Assembly: GCA_964594635.1 (NCBI GenBank)
Contig: CAZQMV010000009.1
Coordinates: 39,114 to 103,113, forward strand
Direction: 5' to 3'
From: Berkiella sp964594635
GTDB taxonomy: Bacteria; Pseudomonadota; Gammaproteobacteria; Berkiellales; Berkiellaceae
Length of the DNA stretch: 64,000 nucleotides
The position numbers and the translations under genes were made by a program. Under the pieces are notes generated by a model. That model was not told where the DNA came from. It did no database searches and saw only the letters and a program-made list of their open reading frames with translations. Position 1 is the first letter of the stretch, and the number at the start of each line of letters is the position of its first letter. Positions 53,915 through 62,862 of the stretch are shown here, piece by piece.

Positions 53915-54760
53915 GCTATCAAAGCTGATATTATTTGCAAAGGCAATACCACGCCCATGATTATGAGTGCTGCGATTTGGATCAAACTCCATGTAGCGCT
54001 TATAATCAAAACCATTTCCTTCATCTTTCACACTTAAAATGATTTGATCTTTCTGTTTAGTAAATTGAATCGTAACTGATTTATTTTTATATTCAGGCAA
54101 GTTGAGCCTTTTTTCGATTTCTTGCTTCCATTGTGATTTAAGATTTAGATCTGATTTTTCTTCGTATGAAATATTTAAATTCCCATGTTCTATCGCATTG
54201 ACCAATATCTCAGAAATACCCAACACCACTTTTTCAGGCGAAGGAAAAAGTTGTGCCAAACTCACGCTGATCTTATTTGCTTGTTCAAGATTATTAATTT
54301 TAAAAGAAGCATTATCAACACATTCATAGAGTACTTTTGAATGACTCAGAGCAATAGATAAATCCTTTTGCTTTTTATAAAGCTCGATGGCTCCCCTGAC
54401 TACCGCATTCAATACACTGGGTAAGTAAGGCTTTATTAAATAGTGATAAACACCTAATTTAAAACCTTCAACAAGTTGCACTTTATCATCTGAAGCAGTT
54501 TGCATGACAATCGGAATTTTATTTAATGCGGGATGTTCTTTAACTTTTTTAACCAAATCAAAACCTGACATCCCAGGCATCATTTGATCTAGGATAATAA
54601 TATCGATATCTCTCGACTCTTCTAAGAGTCTTTTTAAGCCTTCTTCAGCACTTTGATATTTAACAATTTCATAATCATCAAACTCACCAATTCTAAGAAA
54701 CCCTTCAATAATTTCTAAGTTATTCATTTCATCATCAATTACCAAGATTTTTCTTTTCAT
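53852..54760 (-). CDS. response regulator with C-terminal HATPase (anti-sigma-factor-type) domain
   Basis: A 302-aa protein. The receiver domain has D9-D10, phospho-acceptor D58 (IIILDQMMPGMSG), T88 and K110 (YLIKPY). A helical linker follows, then a GHKL ATPase domain with N-box EILVNAIEHGN, G1 box VKDEGNGFD and HGRGIAF. This is the fusion seen in regulators that control serine-kinase/anti-sigma switching. It is divergent from the FIST-histidine kinase pair and probably receives phosphate from that kinase. The C-terminus overlaps the C58-like gene on the other strand by 63 nt. Confidence 0.85.
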   Translation of the reverse strand: MKRKILVIDDEMNNLEIIEGFLRIGEFDDYEIVKYQSAEEGLKRLLEESRDIDIIILDQMMPGMSGFDLVKKVKEHPALNKIPIVMQTASDDKVQLVEGFKLGVYHYLIKPYLPSVLNAVVRGAIELYKKQKDLSIALSHSKVLYECVDNASFKINNLEQANKISVSLAQLFPSPEKVVLGISEILVNAIEHGNLNISYEEKSDLNLKSQWKQEIEKRLNLPEYKNKSVTIQFTKQKDQIILSVKDEGNGFDYKRYMEFDPNRSTHNHGRGIAFANNISFDSLEYVGIGNQVNCIVRLQAGD

Positions 54761-54932
54761 TGGCTTTGCTCATTATTCTGTTATGCATTGTTAAAGATCA
54801 TCATAATTACAGTCGACCAAGAAACTGTATTCTTGATACTGATTTTTACTAGGGACTCGCCCCATAGTGCCGATACCCATATTAAATTGACTATATCAAT
54901 AGTGTACATGTTGAGGTATTAAGAGTAGCCAT

Positions 54933-56078
54933 ATGCAATTAGAAACAATACAGTATAAAAAAGGGTCTGGTTGGTCAAATAGGCAATTCCTCGCAATCGA
55001 TTCTGAAAATACGCTTATTCTTAATTTCTTTTCACCTGAATATATTAACAACCCGGCCCCTTTTTTAGAATTAAGGCGCGCTTATCCTAAATCGTTTATT
55101 GTCGGCTGCTCAACCTCGGGGGAAATTCATAATAATCATGTTTTTGATGAAAGCATCTCAACGGCAATTCTTCACTTTGACAAAAGCAAAGTCAAAGTTG
55201 TTAATCATGATATTACTGCACCTAAAGATTCATTTGAAACAGGTAAAACAATAGCCAAAAACCTTCAAGCCAAAGATCTTAAAGCTGTATTTGTGTTAAG
55301 CGATGGATTAGTCGTCAATGGTAGTGCACTCGTTCAAGGGATCCGATCTCAGCTACAAGATGATATCGTTGTGACAGGTGGTTTAGCGGGTGACGGAAAG
55401 GACTTTAAAAAGACTTTTGTTCTCAAAGAAGACATGCCTACCTCGCAGTGCATTTCAGCCGTTGGGTTTTATGGCGACGATATCATCGTGAATTATGGTT
55501 CACAAGGCGGTTGGGATATTTTTGGCCCTGAACGTTTTATCACTCGCTCTACAGGCAATATATTATATGAAATAGATGGCCAACCTGCTTTGGCACTTTA
55601 CAAAAAATACTTAGGCGATCAAGCAAAAGGATTGCCTGCTTCTGGTCTTTTATTTCCATTGGGGATCAGTCAAAAATCATTGAGCAAAGCGCAGGTTGTT
55701 AGAACAATATTAGCAGTAGATGAAAATGAGCAATCAATGACATTTGCAGGTGATATGCCAGAAGGATGGTATGCACAGCTTATGCGTTCCAACTTTGAGA
55801 GGTTAGTAGAAGGCGCCACCATTGCGGGTAAATTAGCTAAAGGTGATCCCCCCTCCTCCATTACCCAAAACACGTTGGCGATTGCCATAAGCTGCGTAGG
55901 AAGACGTTTGGTGCTTGGCGAACGAACAGAAGAGGAAATTGAGGCAACTCACGATACATTGGGCCAAGATATGCCTTTGGTTGGTTTTTATTCCTATGGT
56001 GAAATTTCACCATCAGCACTGGGCACATGCGATCTACATAATCAAACAATGACTTTAACGACTTTTAGCGAAAGGTAA
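54933..56078 (+). CDS. FIST-domain sensor protein
   Basis: A 381-aa soluble protein with FIST_N and FIST_C domains. Signatures are FIVGCSTSGEIH, VFVLSDGLVVNGS, GGLAGDGKDF and the C-terminal VGFYSYGEISP. FIST domains are thought to bind small ligands such as amino acids and to regulate histidine kinases. The hybrid kinase starts 2 nt after its stop, so the two form a sensor pair. Confidence 0.88.
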   Translation: MQLETIQYKKGSGWSNRQFLAIDSENTLILNFFSPEYINNPAPFLELRRAYPKSFIVGCSTSGEIHNNHVFDESISTAILHFDKSKVKVVNHDITAPKDSFETGKTIAKNLQAKDLKAVFVLSDGLVVNGSALVQGIRSQLQDDIVVTGGLAGDGKDFKKTFVLKEDMPTSQCISAVGFYGDDIIVNYGSQGGWDIFGPERFITRSTGNILYEIDGQPALALYKKYLGDQAKGLPASGLLFPLGISQKSLSKAQVVRTILAVDENEQSMTFAGDMPEGWYAQLMRSNFERLVEGATIAGKLAKGDPPSSITQNTLAIAISCVGRRLVLGERTEEEIEATHDTLGQDMPLVGFYSYGEISPSALGTCDLHNQTMTLTTFSER

Positions 56079-56080
56079 CT

Positions 56081-57880
56081 ATGCGAAGTTTACACCCTTT
56101 ACTGATTAGACAATTAAAAAGAGCCGGCATTGATATTGATGCCAATAATATCGATCCAGCAATTCATAAATTATTGCAGTCAGTGAGTAATGGATACCAA
56201 GAAGCAGATGAAGGGCGTTACATTGTTGAACGATCACTCGATGTCTCGTCAAGTGAAATGAACCAATTGCGAACTAATTTACAAAAAGAACGCGATATTC
56301 TGCAATCGGTTATGTCTGAAGGTATGTGTGTTCTTGATCCCCTTTTTAATATCAAAGATGTCAACATAACAGGTTCTTTAATGCTTTGTTGTTCTGCTTC
56401 TATCACTGCAGGAAAACATTATTCAAATATTTTTAAATTATATATTTATGAAGGTAAAGAAGAAACGGAAGTGACCATGGATATGCTCATGGATTCATTT
56501 TCCAAAAATGAGATTTTTTATTGTGAAAAAGGCTTACTTAAAAGCTGTCAAGGCATTAAAACGCCCGTCTCTTTCTCGCTTAATCCCCTACCTTATTCAA
56601 GTTCGGGAATTTTCAATGGTTGTGTGCTTGTGTTTCGTGATATTAGCGAAACAATTAAATATGAGCAAATGATGCGCGATGCTTTAATCGCAGCTGAGCA
56701 ATCCAATGTTGCTAAAACACAATTTCTGGCCAACATGAGTCATGAAATACGCACCCCTATGAATGGTATTTTAGGAATGTTGCAACTCTTGATGCATACC
56801 TCACTAAATGAGAAGCAAAGCCATTATGTACAAAAGGGTTATGAGTGCGCTAATTACCTGTTAAATCTACTTGGCGACATTCTTGATTTCACAAAAATCG
56901 AAGCAGGAAAAATTGAACTTGAACAGCTTGAATTTGATCTGAAGGAAGAAATTGAATCATTTATGGTGTTGTTTGCTGTTCAATGCAAGCAAAAAAACAT
57001 TGAATTCATTAAACGTTTTGACAAAGCAATACCACAACGGCTGATTGGCGATCCTAACAGAATTAGGCAAGTTTTGCACAACCTAGCCAGTAATGCACTT
57101 AAGTTTACGCCTTCTGGCGGAAAAATTTCAATTGAATTTAATGCTGCCAATATCACTGATGATGATGAATTTACTTTATCTGTTTCACTTTCTGATACCG
57201 GCATTGGTATTCCTGATGAAGCGCAGTTAAAAATATTTAATATCTTTTCACAAGCTGATGAATCTACCACCCGCAAATTTGGTGGCACCGGCTTAGGTCT
57301 TGCCATTAGCAAGCAACTTGTTGAACAAATGGGCGGCGCAATTCATGTCAAATCGACAGAAGGACAAGGAACCACTTTTACCTTTACGGTTAAACTGCTT
57401 AAAACCAAAATGAAACAGTTACCAAAAGAGCTTGATAATAATGAGACTAAGGCAATGCCTATTGTTAAAAAAGCAAATTATGACTCGCAGATCTTGATTG
57501 TTGAAGATGACAAGATCAACCAAGAAATTGCTTACGATGTGCTTACTTTATTTGGCTGCCATGTTAAAACCGCCCCCTCAGGCAAGCAAGCTCTCAAAGC
57601 TGTTCAAGAAGCCAAATACGACTTGATCTTTATGGATTGCCAAATGCCAGAAATGGATGGATTTGAAACAACTGAAGCGATACGTCGATATGAATCTTTG
57701 TATGAAATCGATGACAAGACAATCATTGTTGCTTTAACGGCTAATGCACAAAAAGATATTAAAGAACGTTGTTTAGCTGCTGGAATGGATGATTGTTTAA
57801 TGAAACCGCTAAAAGTCCAAGAACTCTCTGGTCTTCTGCAAAAATATTTACACCCTTCTTCACCTCCTCAAGATCCCTAA
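56081..57880 (+). CDS. hybrid sensor histidine kinase (PAS-HisKA-HATPase-receiver)
   Basis: A 599-aa cytoplasmic kinase. A PAS-like domain (about 70-190) precedes HisKA with phospho-acceptor H221 (FLANMSHEIRTPMNG). HATPase boxes are N-box RQVLHNLASNALKF, G1 DTGIGIP and G2 FGGTGLGLAIS. The receiver has D519 (IFMDCQMPEMDGF) and K in CLMKPL. No transmembrane helix is present, so input is cytosolic, probably from the FIST protein just upstream. The phosphorelay partner is likely the divergent receiver-HATPase protein; no Hpt protein is seen. Confidence 0.92.
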   Translation: MRSLHPLLIRQLKRAGIDIDANNIDPAIHKLLQSVSNGYQEADEGRYIVERSLDVSSSEMNQLRTNLQKERDILQSVMSEGMCVLDPLFNIKDVNITGSLMLCCSASITAGKHYSNIFKLYIYEGKEETEVTMDMLMDSFSKNEIFYCEKGLLKSCQGIKTPVSFSLNPLPYSSSGIFNGCVLVFRDISETIKYEQMMRDALIAAEQSNVAKTQFLANMSHEIRTPMNGILGMLQLLMHTSLNEKQSHYVQKGYECANYLLNLLGDILDFTKIEAGKIELEQLEFDLKEEIESFMVLFAVQCKQKNIEFIKRFDKAIPQRLIGDPNRIRQVLHNLASNALKFTPSGGKISIEFNAANITDDDEFTLSVSLSDTGIGIPDEAQLKIFNIFSQADESTTRKFGGTGLGLAISKQLVEQMGGAIHVKSTEGQGTTFTFTVKLLKTKMKQLPKELDNNETKAMPIVKKANYDSQILIVEDDKINQEIAYDVLTLFGCHVKTAPSGKQALKAVQEAKYDLIFMDCQMPEMDGFETTEAIRRYESLYEIDDKTIIVALTANAQKDIKERCLAAGMDDCLMKPLKVQELSGLLQKYLHPSSPPQDP

Positions 57881-58076
57881 ATATTGTTCATTTTCTGAAT
57901 TGCCAATGAATTTATTTGCATTGCTAAGCAAATGAATGTGTATTTCAAATAAGGTTGCGCAGATAATCGCGACTGGAATACTGATCAGCACACTAATAGA
58001 CTTGTTGGCTAGTTCAAATATGCATAAATGGTTGATATACTCACTCAATATTTAGCATTCACGGAAGGAAAGGCTA

Positions 58077-58814
58077 ATGCTTGGACAACCCTCATCAGAT
58101 CAAGTCATTGATCTGCAACGTTTAGTCAATATTCTTCTCCAATTAGATTTTGAATCGATTAATCCACAAGAACCTATTTCAAATATATTGCAGCGCGTCT
58201 TTCCTCAACTTTCTCCCGCTGAGTTAAGCAAAGTTGAAAAGAAAGCTGAAAAATTGCTTCAAGCAATGAATGAAGAAAAAAGCAACAATCAATTATTATT
58301 CAAAATAACGTTTACCCTTGCCGCGACAGTTGCAGGTCTTTACATTGGCGGCCCTTATGTTGCTAGAGGTAGCAAAGCAATTGCGACGCAAATCTATTCC
58401 CTTTTATTCGGTACACCTGATCCCAATAGCTTTATTTATGGCATCATATTTAAACCCTTTTTAAGTGCTGTCAATAAGCTTGCGATAACTTATGGCCCTA
58501 GCATAGCCGGCTTAACAACAGGCACAGTCACTTTTGGCTCTATGACCCTGGCAGATCTTGTCAGCGCTCGTATCAGAAGCTTAAAGCAATGGGCGTTTGA
58601 TAAAAATCTGCTTTGTGAACCCATCCCCATGTCTCTTAAAAACATCGATGAGATTTTAGCCGAGTTTGAAGTGCTAGCGGTTTCAGAAGATCCGCCACCT
58701 ATCGCTTTTCAATATAATAGCGAATTTGCGATATTACCTGCTTACATAGACACGCCTACTGAAAGTGCCACTAATATAAGAGAGGCGGCCATTTCTTTAC
58801 CCAAACCCTCTTAA
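58077..58814 (+). CDS. hypothetical protein with central membrane-seeking hydrophobic segments
   Basis: A 245-aa protein with GGAAGG...GG ribosome site. I do not recognise a family. Residues 1-70 are helical with Glu/Lys-rich stretches. Two hydrophobic segments follow, about 77-96 (FKITFTLAATVAGLYIGG) and about 140-165 (SIAGLTTGTVTFGSMTLADLV). The C-terminal 70 residues are acidic and Pro-rich. A membrane-inserted host-targeted protein is possible but unproven. Confidence 0.6.
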   Translation: MLGQPSSDQVIDLQRLVNILLQLDFESINPQEPISNILQRVFPQLSPAELSKVEKKAEKLLQAMNEEKSNNQLLFKITFTLAATVAGLYIGGPYVARGSKAIATQIYSLLFGTPDPNSFIYGIIFKPFLSAVNKLAITYGPSIAGLTTGTVTFGSMTLADLVSARIRSLKQWAFDKNLLCEPIPMSLKNIDEILAEFEVLAVSEDPPPIAFQYNSEFAILPAYIDTPTESATNIREAAISLPKPS

Positions 58815-58842
58815 AAGTGCCCAAACCTAAACTTTCATCTTT

Positions 58843-60924
58843 TTATTTATGAACAGGTTTACCCAAACTAAATAAATAATGGTTTTCTTCTTTACCTTCA
58901 CTATTAATGATTGTCACTTTTTCTTCAGGAACAGTTACCGCACGCAACCAGCCTGCCGCGCCTTTTCGTTTAAAACGCAGGGCACATAAATTCCAACTCC
59001 CGCCTAAGGCATCGGGATGTTTCCATAATTTAGCGCCCGCTTGATTCACTATACCTACAGTTAAAATACCTTCAGGATGAGGGTTGAGCATCGCTTTAAA
59101 TTGATCTTCAACTCCTTTATCAACTCCCTCAATTCCTTTGAAACTAACAAACAGCTTTGCTCTACGCTTTTGTTGTGCTGCCTCTGAACAATAAACAGGC
59201 GTTACTAAAGGATTGGTAGGATCTGTAAAACCAAAATCCGCAGCATGGCAAACTGTTGGTGCAATTGCGGCAGGTATTGCTATCGCAGCAATTGGCGCTG
59301 TTTTATGGGTTTTTTCCTTCACTCGTTCTGGAAGCTTGACATAGGGCGCTTCGGGCTCTTCAATCAAGCGAACTTTTTGGTTTGAAGAGATCGTACTGGG
59401 TGATGGCAGGTTCACGGGCTTTGGTATAGCGGCAATTAACTCGGGTTTACTTGCTGGCAAGGGTAACGCTTTGGACTTTTTATTGGCGACATTTAAAAAA
59501 TGACGTAACGACTCAACAATCTCTTCAGCCTTAAACGAATTTGTTGTGAACTGCAAGCCTTTTGGATTTTCAAACATCTTTTCAAATTTAAGGCCCTTCT
59601 GTTGTAGCTTAAATAACACAGCATCCGTCGCTGGCAGTGCCTCTAAGGGATAGAATAAAATCAAACTGTCAGGCGTGTTCGATCTTATTTTTAGCATTGA
59701 AAAATGTTCTCGAAGGCTTTCTCTGACTTTAGCTAAAAGGGATTTTTTTATTGCAAGGCAGTTGGCTTCAACTTGACTCATCTGAATGTAAGTAGATTCG
59801 CGGAGTGATGAAACAACGGATTTGCGAGCTTTTTCAAAGATCGCTATTGCTTTTGCATAGTAAAATAAACTTTGTTTAGGGGATGATTTTTGGTAAAAAT
59901 TACCCGCCAAACAATAAGCATCTAATTCCGGCTGAGTCAAAGTAGTACAGGGTTTTAATTGTTGAATGTTTTCCTCAAATGATTTGACATCACCATTCTT
60001 CATGTTAATTTTTGCATACAATGCATAAAGCGTATTATGCAATACATCCTGACTTTCAAATATTCTGTGAAGGTGTGGTGATTTAAGGCATTTTTTATAA
60101 AGATTTTCAGAAGTTTGAATGAAATTCTCAGCTATCAATAAATCCATATCGGTAGAAGCTTGCTCAAGAAAAATGCTAGCAATTGAGAAGTGAGCTAACA
60201 TCGCATGGTAAAGAATAACGGTATTTGCTGTTTCAACGAAATGATTTTCATTCGTGGTTAAATTTTCTTTCAAAGAAAGTGCCTTAGCTACATCGAAAAT
60301 GTGACGTGCTAATTTCACCCAATCCATGAGAGGCTTGCAATTAATATTTATACCCATTGTTACTTGAGTTTTTTGAGCAACAAGATTTACATTGGCATAA
60401 AAGAGCATTAGCGCTTCACGATCAGCAAAATGTAATTTTTCAGGATTTTGCATTGCTTGCGTTATTTGCTTTAATGCTTCCTTTTGTGAAACCTCTATAT
60501 CTGTTGGGCAATTTGAGAGATCATTGTCATCGGTATCTTCTACATACAAATAGATAGCAAATTCGTCAAAGACTTTTGTTTCTTTATATTGTTGCATCAC
60601 TGCTTGCATTTGTTGAATAAGAAAAGCTGATTTAAGTTGGTTATCTGTTGCTGGCTGTTGCTGCTTTGATTGTTCTAATGAAAGTCCCGCCATGAGAGCT
60701 GCGTACTTTTCATCTTCACTTAAAAGCCCTACTCCTACTTTGCTATAGTAAGTATTTTTTAGCTCAGCCATTTTAGCCAGATATTGTTGGTGATCGTGCT
60801 CCGCTTTCTCAAGTTTAGAAGTGGCAGCGACTGGCGCATTGCGCAAATACCATGCTTTTAAGAGTTTATTAGACCAGCGCAATGTATTCTTTAAAGTCAT
60901 TGTAGGTTGATTAAAATGAAGCAT
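58843..60924 (-). CDS. hypothetical large helical protein, 693 aa
   Basis: Not recognised. AAAGGG lies seven bases before ATG 60924. Residues 1-420 are alpha-helical with TPR/solenoid-like patterns (AYCLAGNFYQKSSPKQSLFYYAKAI read as helix pairs). A Pro/Ser-rich linker (480-540) follows, and the C-terminal 130 residues form a separate domain containing GILTVGIVNQAGAKLW and SWNLCALRFKRKGAAGW. The hydrophobic IAAIAIPAAIAPTV stretch near 560 is too short for a certain membrane helix. Convergent with the membrane protein gene at 58814. Confidence 0.6.
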   Translation of the reverse strand: MLHFNQPTMTLKNTLRWSNKLLKAWYLRNAPVAATSKLEKAEHDHQQYLAKMAELKNTYYSKVGVGLLSEDEKYAALMAGLSLEQSKQQQPATDNQLKSAFLIQQMQAVMQQYKETKVFDEFAIYLYVEDTDDNDLSNCPTDIEVSQKEALKQITQAMQNPEKLHFADREALMLFYANVNLVAQKTQVTMGININCKPLMDWVKLARHIFDVAKALSLKENLTTNENHFVETANTVILYHAMLAHFSIASIFLEQASTDMDLLIAENFIQTSENLYKKCLKSPHLHRIFESQDVLHNTLYALYAKINMKNGDVKSFEENIQQLKPCTTLTQPELDAYCLAGNFYQKSSPKQSLFYYAKAIAIFEKARKSVVSSLRESTYIQMSQVEANCLAIKKSLLAKVRESLREHFSMLKIRSNTPDSLILFYPLEALPATDAVLFKLQQKGLKFEKMFENPKGLQFTTNSFKAEEIVESLRHFLNVANKKSKALPLPASKPELIAAIPKPVNLPSPSTISSNQKVRLIEEPEAPYVKLPERVKEKTHKTAPIAAIAIPAAIAPTVCHAADFGFTDPTNPLVTPVYCSEAAQQKRRAKLFVSFKGIEGVDKGVEDQFKAMLNPHPEGILTVGIVNQAGAKLWKHPDALGGSWNLCALRFKRKGAAGWLRAVTVPEEKVTIINSEGKEENHYLFSLGKPVHK

Positions 60925-61049
60925 GCAATTGCCCTTTAACGCGGTGTTTGTTTACTGGCTTACAGTTTAATATTGAAATGGCAATAAGTCATGTCATAAA
61001 AAACACTATTTCTAAGTTAAATTAGAAAATTTGATGGAAGGAAGGTGAT

Positions 61050-61733
61050 CTAAACAACCACCAGTGACCGCCGAACTTCATTGATGGAACTTCCATCCCA
61101 GATATAATCGAAGTGGGCTCCTTGAATGGGAATTGCCAGAGCTGGTGGGCGAAAGATAGCAACACATTTCCCAGCATGATATCTCACACTGGGATAGTAA
61201 AGACCATACGCTTTACTCTGGCGGGCTTCGCGTGCAAATTCTTGGCTTATTGAATAATTAGCCGGATCGCGATCGAATAAATCTGAATATTCATTTGAGA
61301 AAAGATCCACTAATTTTTCTTGAACATTCGAAATGTATTCGCGCATCTGTATAAGGCAAGGTTGCTCTTTTGAAGCTTGAAGAAACCGTTCTCTATGATA
61401 TTTCGTTTCTGCAATAGCGGTATCAACCGTATCACCAGCATAATAGACACCAAAGGTGCCATCTGAAAATCGGGAATTACCAGGATGGGTAAAAGCAGCC
61501 ATTAAGGGTGTCGAGCCTGGGCCACCTACCCAATCCTCTTTAGCAACAAGATAAATATCACCTTGTTCAGCATGTAAGCGATCATTTGTTAAACCTTCTA
61601 AGGCTGCAATTTCTGTTAGTTCATCTTGAGAATCTGCCCAATCAAACAAAGAGACAGGAGGAAATCGTGATGGTATTAAACGATGCACTTTACCTTTAAC
61701 TTTAACTTTAACTTCACAAAAGCGGTATGACAA
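61050..61733 (-). CDS. RES-domain toxin of a type II toxin-antitoxin system
   Basis: A 227-aa RES-domain protein. Characterised RES toxins degrade NAD+ and are related to ADP-ribosyltransferases. The conserved Arg-Glu-Ser trio is visible: Arg in LIPSRFPPVS, Glu in YAGDTVDTAIAETKYH and Ser in GLYYPSVRYHAGKC. The Xre-type antitoxin gene lies directly upstream with a 1-nt gap, the normal order. The frame is intact, so the toxin is probably functional. Confidence 0.88.
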   Translation of the reverse strand: MSYRFCEVKVKVKGKVHRLIPSRFPPVSLFDWADSQDELTEIAALEGLTNDRLHAEQGDIYLVAKEDWVGGPGSTPLMAAFTHPGNSRFSDGTFGVYYAGDTVDTAIAETKYHRERFLQASKEQPCLIQMREYISNVQEKLVDLFSNEYSDLFDRDPANYSISQEFAREARQSKAYGLYYPSVRYHAGKCVAIFRPPALAIPIQGAHFDYIWDGSSINEVRRSLVVV

Positions 61734-61734
61734 C

Positions 61735-62121
61735 TTAGTATCCTCTCCAAAAATCTAAAAAACGTCGCACATCTGATAACCTAACCAAGCTGCCTTCTAA
61801 AAGAAATTGCTTTGGTGTCATTCCATTAAATGGTGGGAGATCGTTTGCTCTTTCTATCCAGGTCATTGCTTGCTGACTATCGGTAAATAGAATACGCAAA
61901 TCTTTATAAATGCCTAATAAATATGATATGCGTTCTTTATGATCCCTTGAGAGTTTACCTTCATGTTCCTGTAATCCCTTAAAATAGGTGCTGCGAGGCA
62001 TATCCCCCATTAAGATCCTGCCTTCCTCGGGTTGGAAATGAAATCGCTCTATGAGGTTTTGCAGTGATTTCCACGCAACTTTGTCTGAGATGGATTGATA
62101 ATGCGCTTGCTGTGTTTTCAT
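61735..62121 (-). CDS. Xre/MbcA-type (DUF2384) antitoxin
   Basis: A 128-aa antitoxin. The start at 62121 (MKTQQAHYQSI) has AGGG seven bases upstream; a GTG at 62139 is in frame but less likely. An N-terminal helix-turn-helix region (LMGDMPRSTYFKGL) is followed by the toxin-binding domain ending NGMTPKQFLLEGS...RRFLDFWRGY, typical of RES-partner antitoxins. A 36-bp palindrome just upstream is the likely autoregulatory operator. Confidence 0.87.
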   Translation of the reverse strand: MKTQQAHYQSISDKVAWKSLQNLIERFHFQPEEGRILMGDMPRSTYFKGLQEHEGKLSRDHKERISYLLGIYKDLRILFTDSQQAMTWIERANDLPPFNGMTPKQFLLEGSLVRLSDVRRFLDFWRGY

Positions 62122-62152
62122 AAAACTACCCTTTAACACTTTAAATCTATCA

Positions 62153-62188
62153 TAGTCTATATTTAGACTTTTGTCTACATATAGACTA
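62153..62188. promoter_or_regulatory. 36-bp nested palindrome, probable operator of the RES-Xre operon
   Basis: TAGTCTATAT (62153-62162) is the exact reverse complement of ATATAGACTA (62179-62188). Inside, TAGAC (62164-62168) pairs with GTCTA (62173-62177) around TTTT. Four TAGAC-type half-sites are thus symmetrically arranged just upstream of the antitoxin start. A further half-site TGTAGA lies near 62195. Confidence 0.7.
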
Positions 62189-62202
62189 CATGAGTGTAGA
62201 TA

Positions 62203-62739
62203 CTAAGTTTTAGAACTAAAAATGAACAAGTTCATTGGATAAGGATCGGGATACGCAGGTGTTTTTAATTCTTCTTTGGTTTTATGTGCTTCGCTATAAT
62301 GACTATTGGTATATTCAATAAGTGTTTTTTTCCAAAAGGCATAAGCCGCAATATTCTCAGGCAACACACCCAATGCCCATTCCCCTTTTAAACGGTTAAA
62401 TATCTCAATAGCCACTTGGTGCCCAATACCATTTCGTTGAAACTTAGAGGTAATATAAAACTCACTTAAAAACCAATCGACTCCTGGCAAGAAATCAGGC
62501 TTTTTCACCATCACAAAACCTGCAATCTCTTCATCCACTATAAGCATAAAAACTTGCGACTTTGGATCATTAAAATAATCTTTAACACAGTCGCTTTTAA
62601 ATAAGAGATCGGTAGGATTTTGCCAGCCGGGCTTTTGACCACAATAACGCGTTAAATCATAAACATAAAACGGCCACAGATGTTCAATATGAGGTTGATC
62701 ACTAACAGTTGCCTTAACCAGTGTTGGTTTTTTCATCAA
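62203..62739 (-). CDS. GNAT-family N-acetyltransferase
   Basis: A 178-aa GNAT protein. Motif A is seen in EFYITSKFQRNGIGHQVAIE (Q-R-N-G-I-G for acetyl-CoA pyrophosphate), with AGFVMVKK before it and NIAAYAFWKKTL after. Similar to other single-domain acetyltransferases of unknown substrate. ATG 62739 or the adjacent ATG 62736 is the start. Separated from the antitoxin by the operator region, so transcribed on its own. Confidence 0.85.
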   Translation of the reverse strand: MMKKPTLVKATVSDQPHIEHLWPFYVYDLTRYCGQKPGWQNPTDLLFKSDCVKDYFNDPKSQVFMLIVDEEIAGFVMVKKPDFLPGVDWFLSEFYITSKFQRNGIGHQVAIEIFNRLKGEWALGVLPENIAAYAFWKKTLIEYTNSHYSEAHKTKEELKTPAYPDPYPMNLFIFSSKT

Positions 62740-62862
62740 TCTTCTCGCTGCTTAATAGCTCATCTAACTTTCTTTACGGATTTAGCGTTTGTAGTATATA
62801 CACTACATCATTTTCCTTACATTCTATAGAATGTCCTGTTTTTAAAAAAATAAGGAGTAAAC

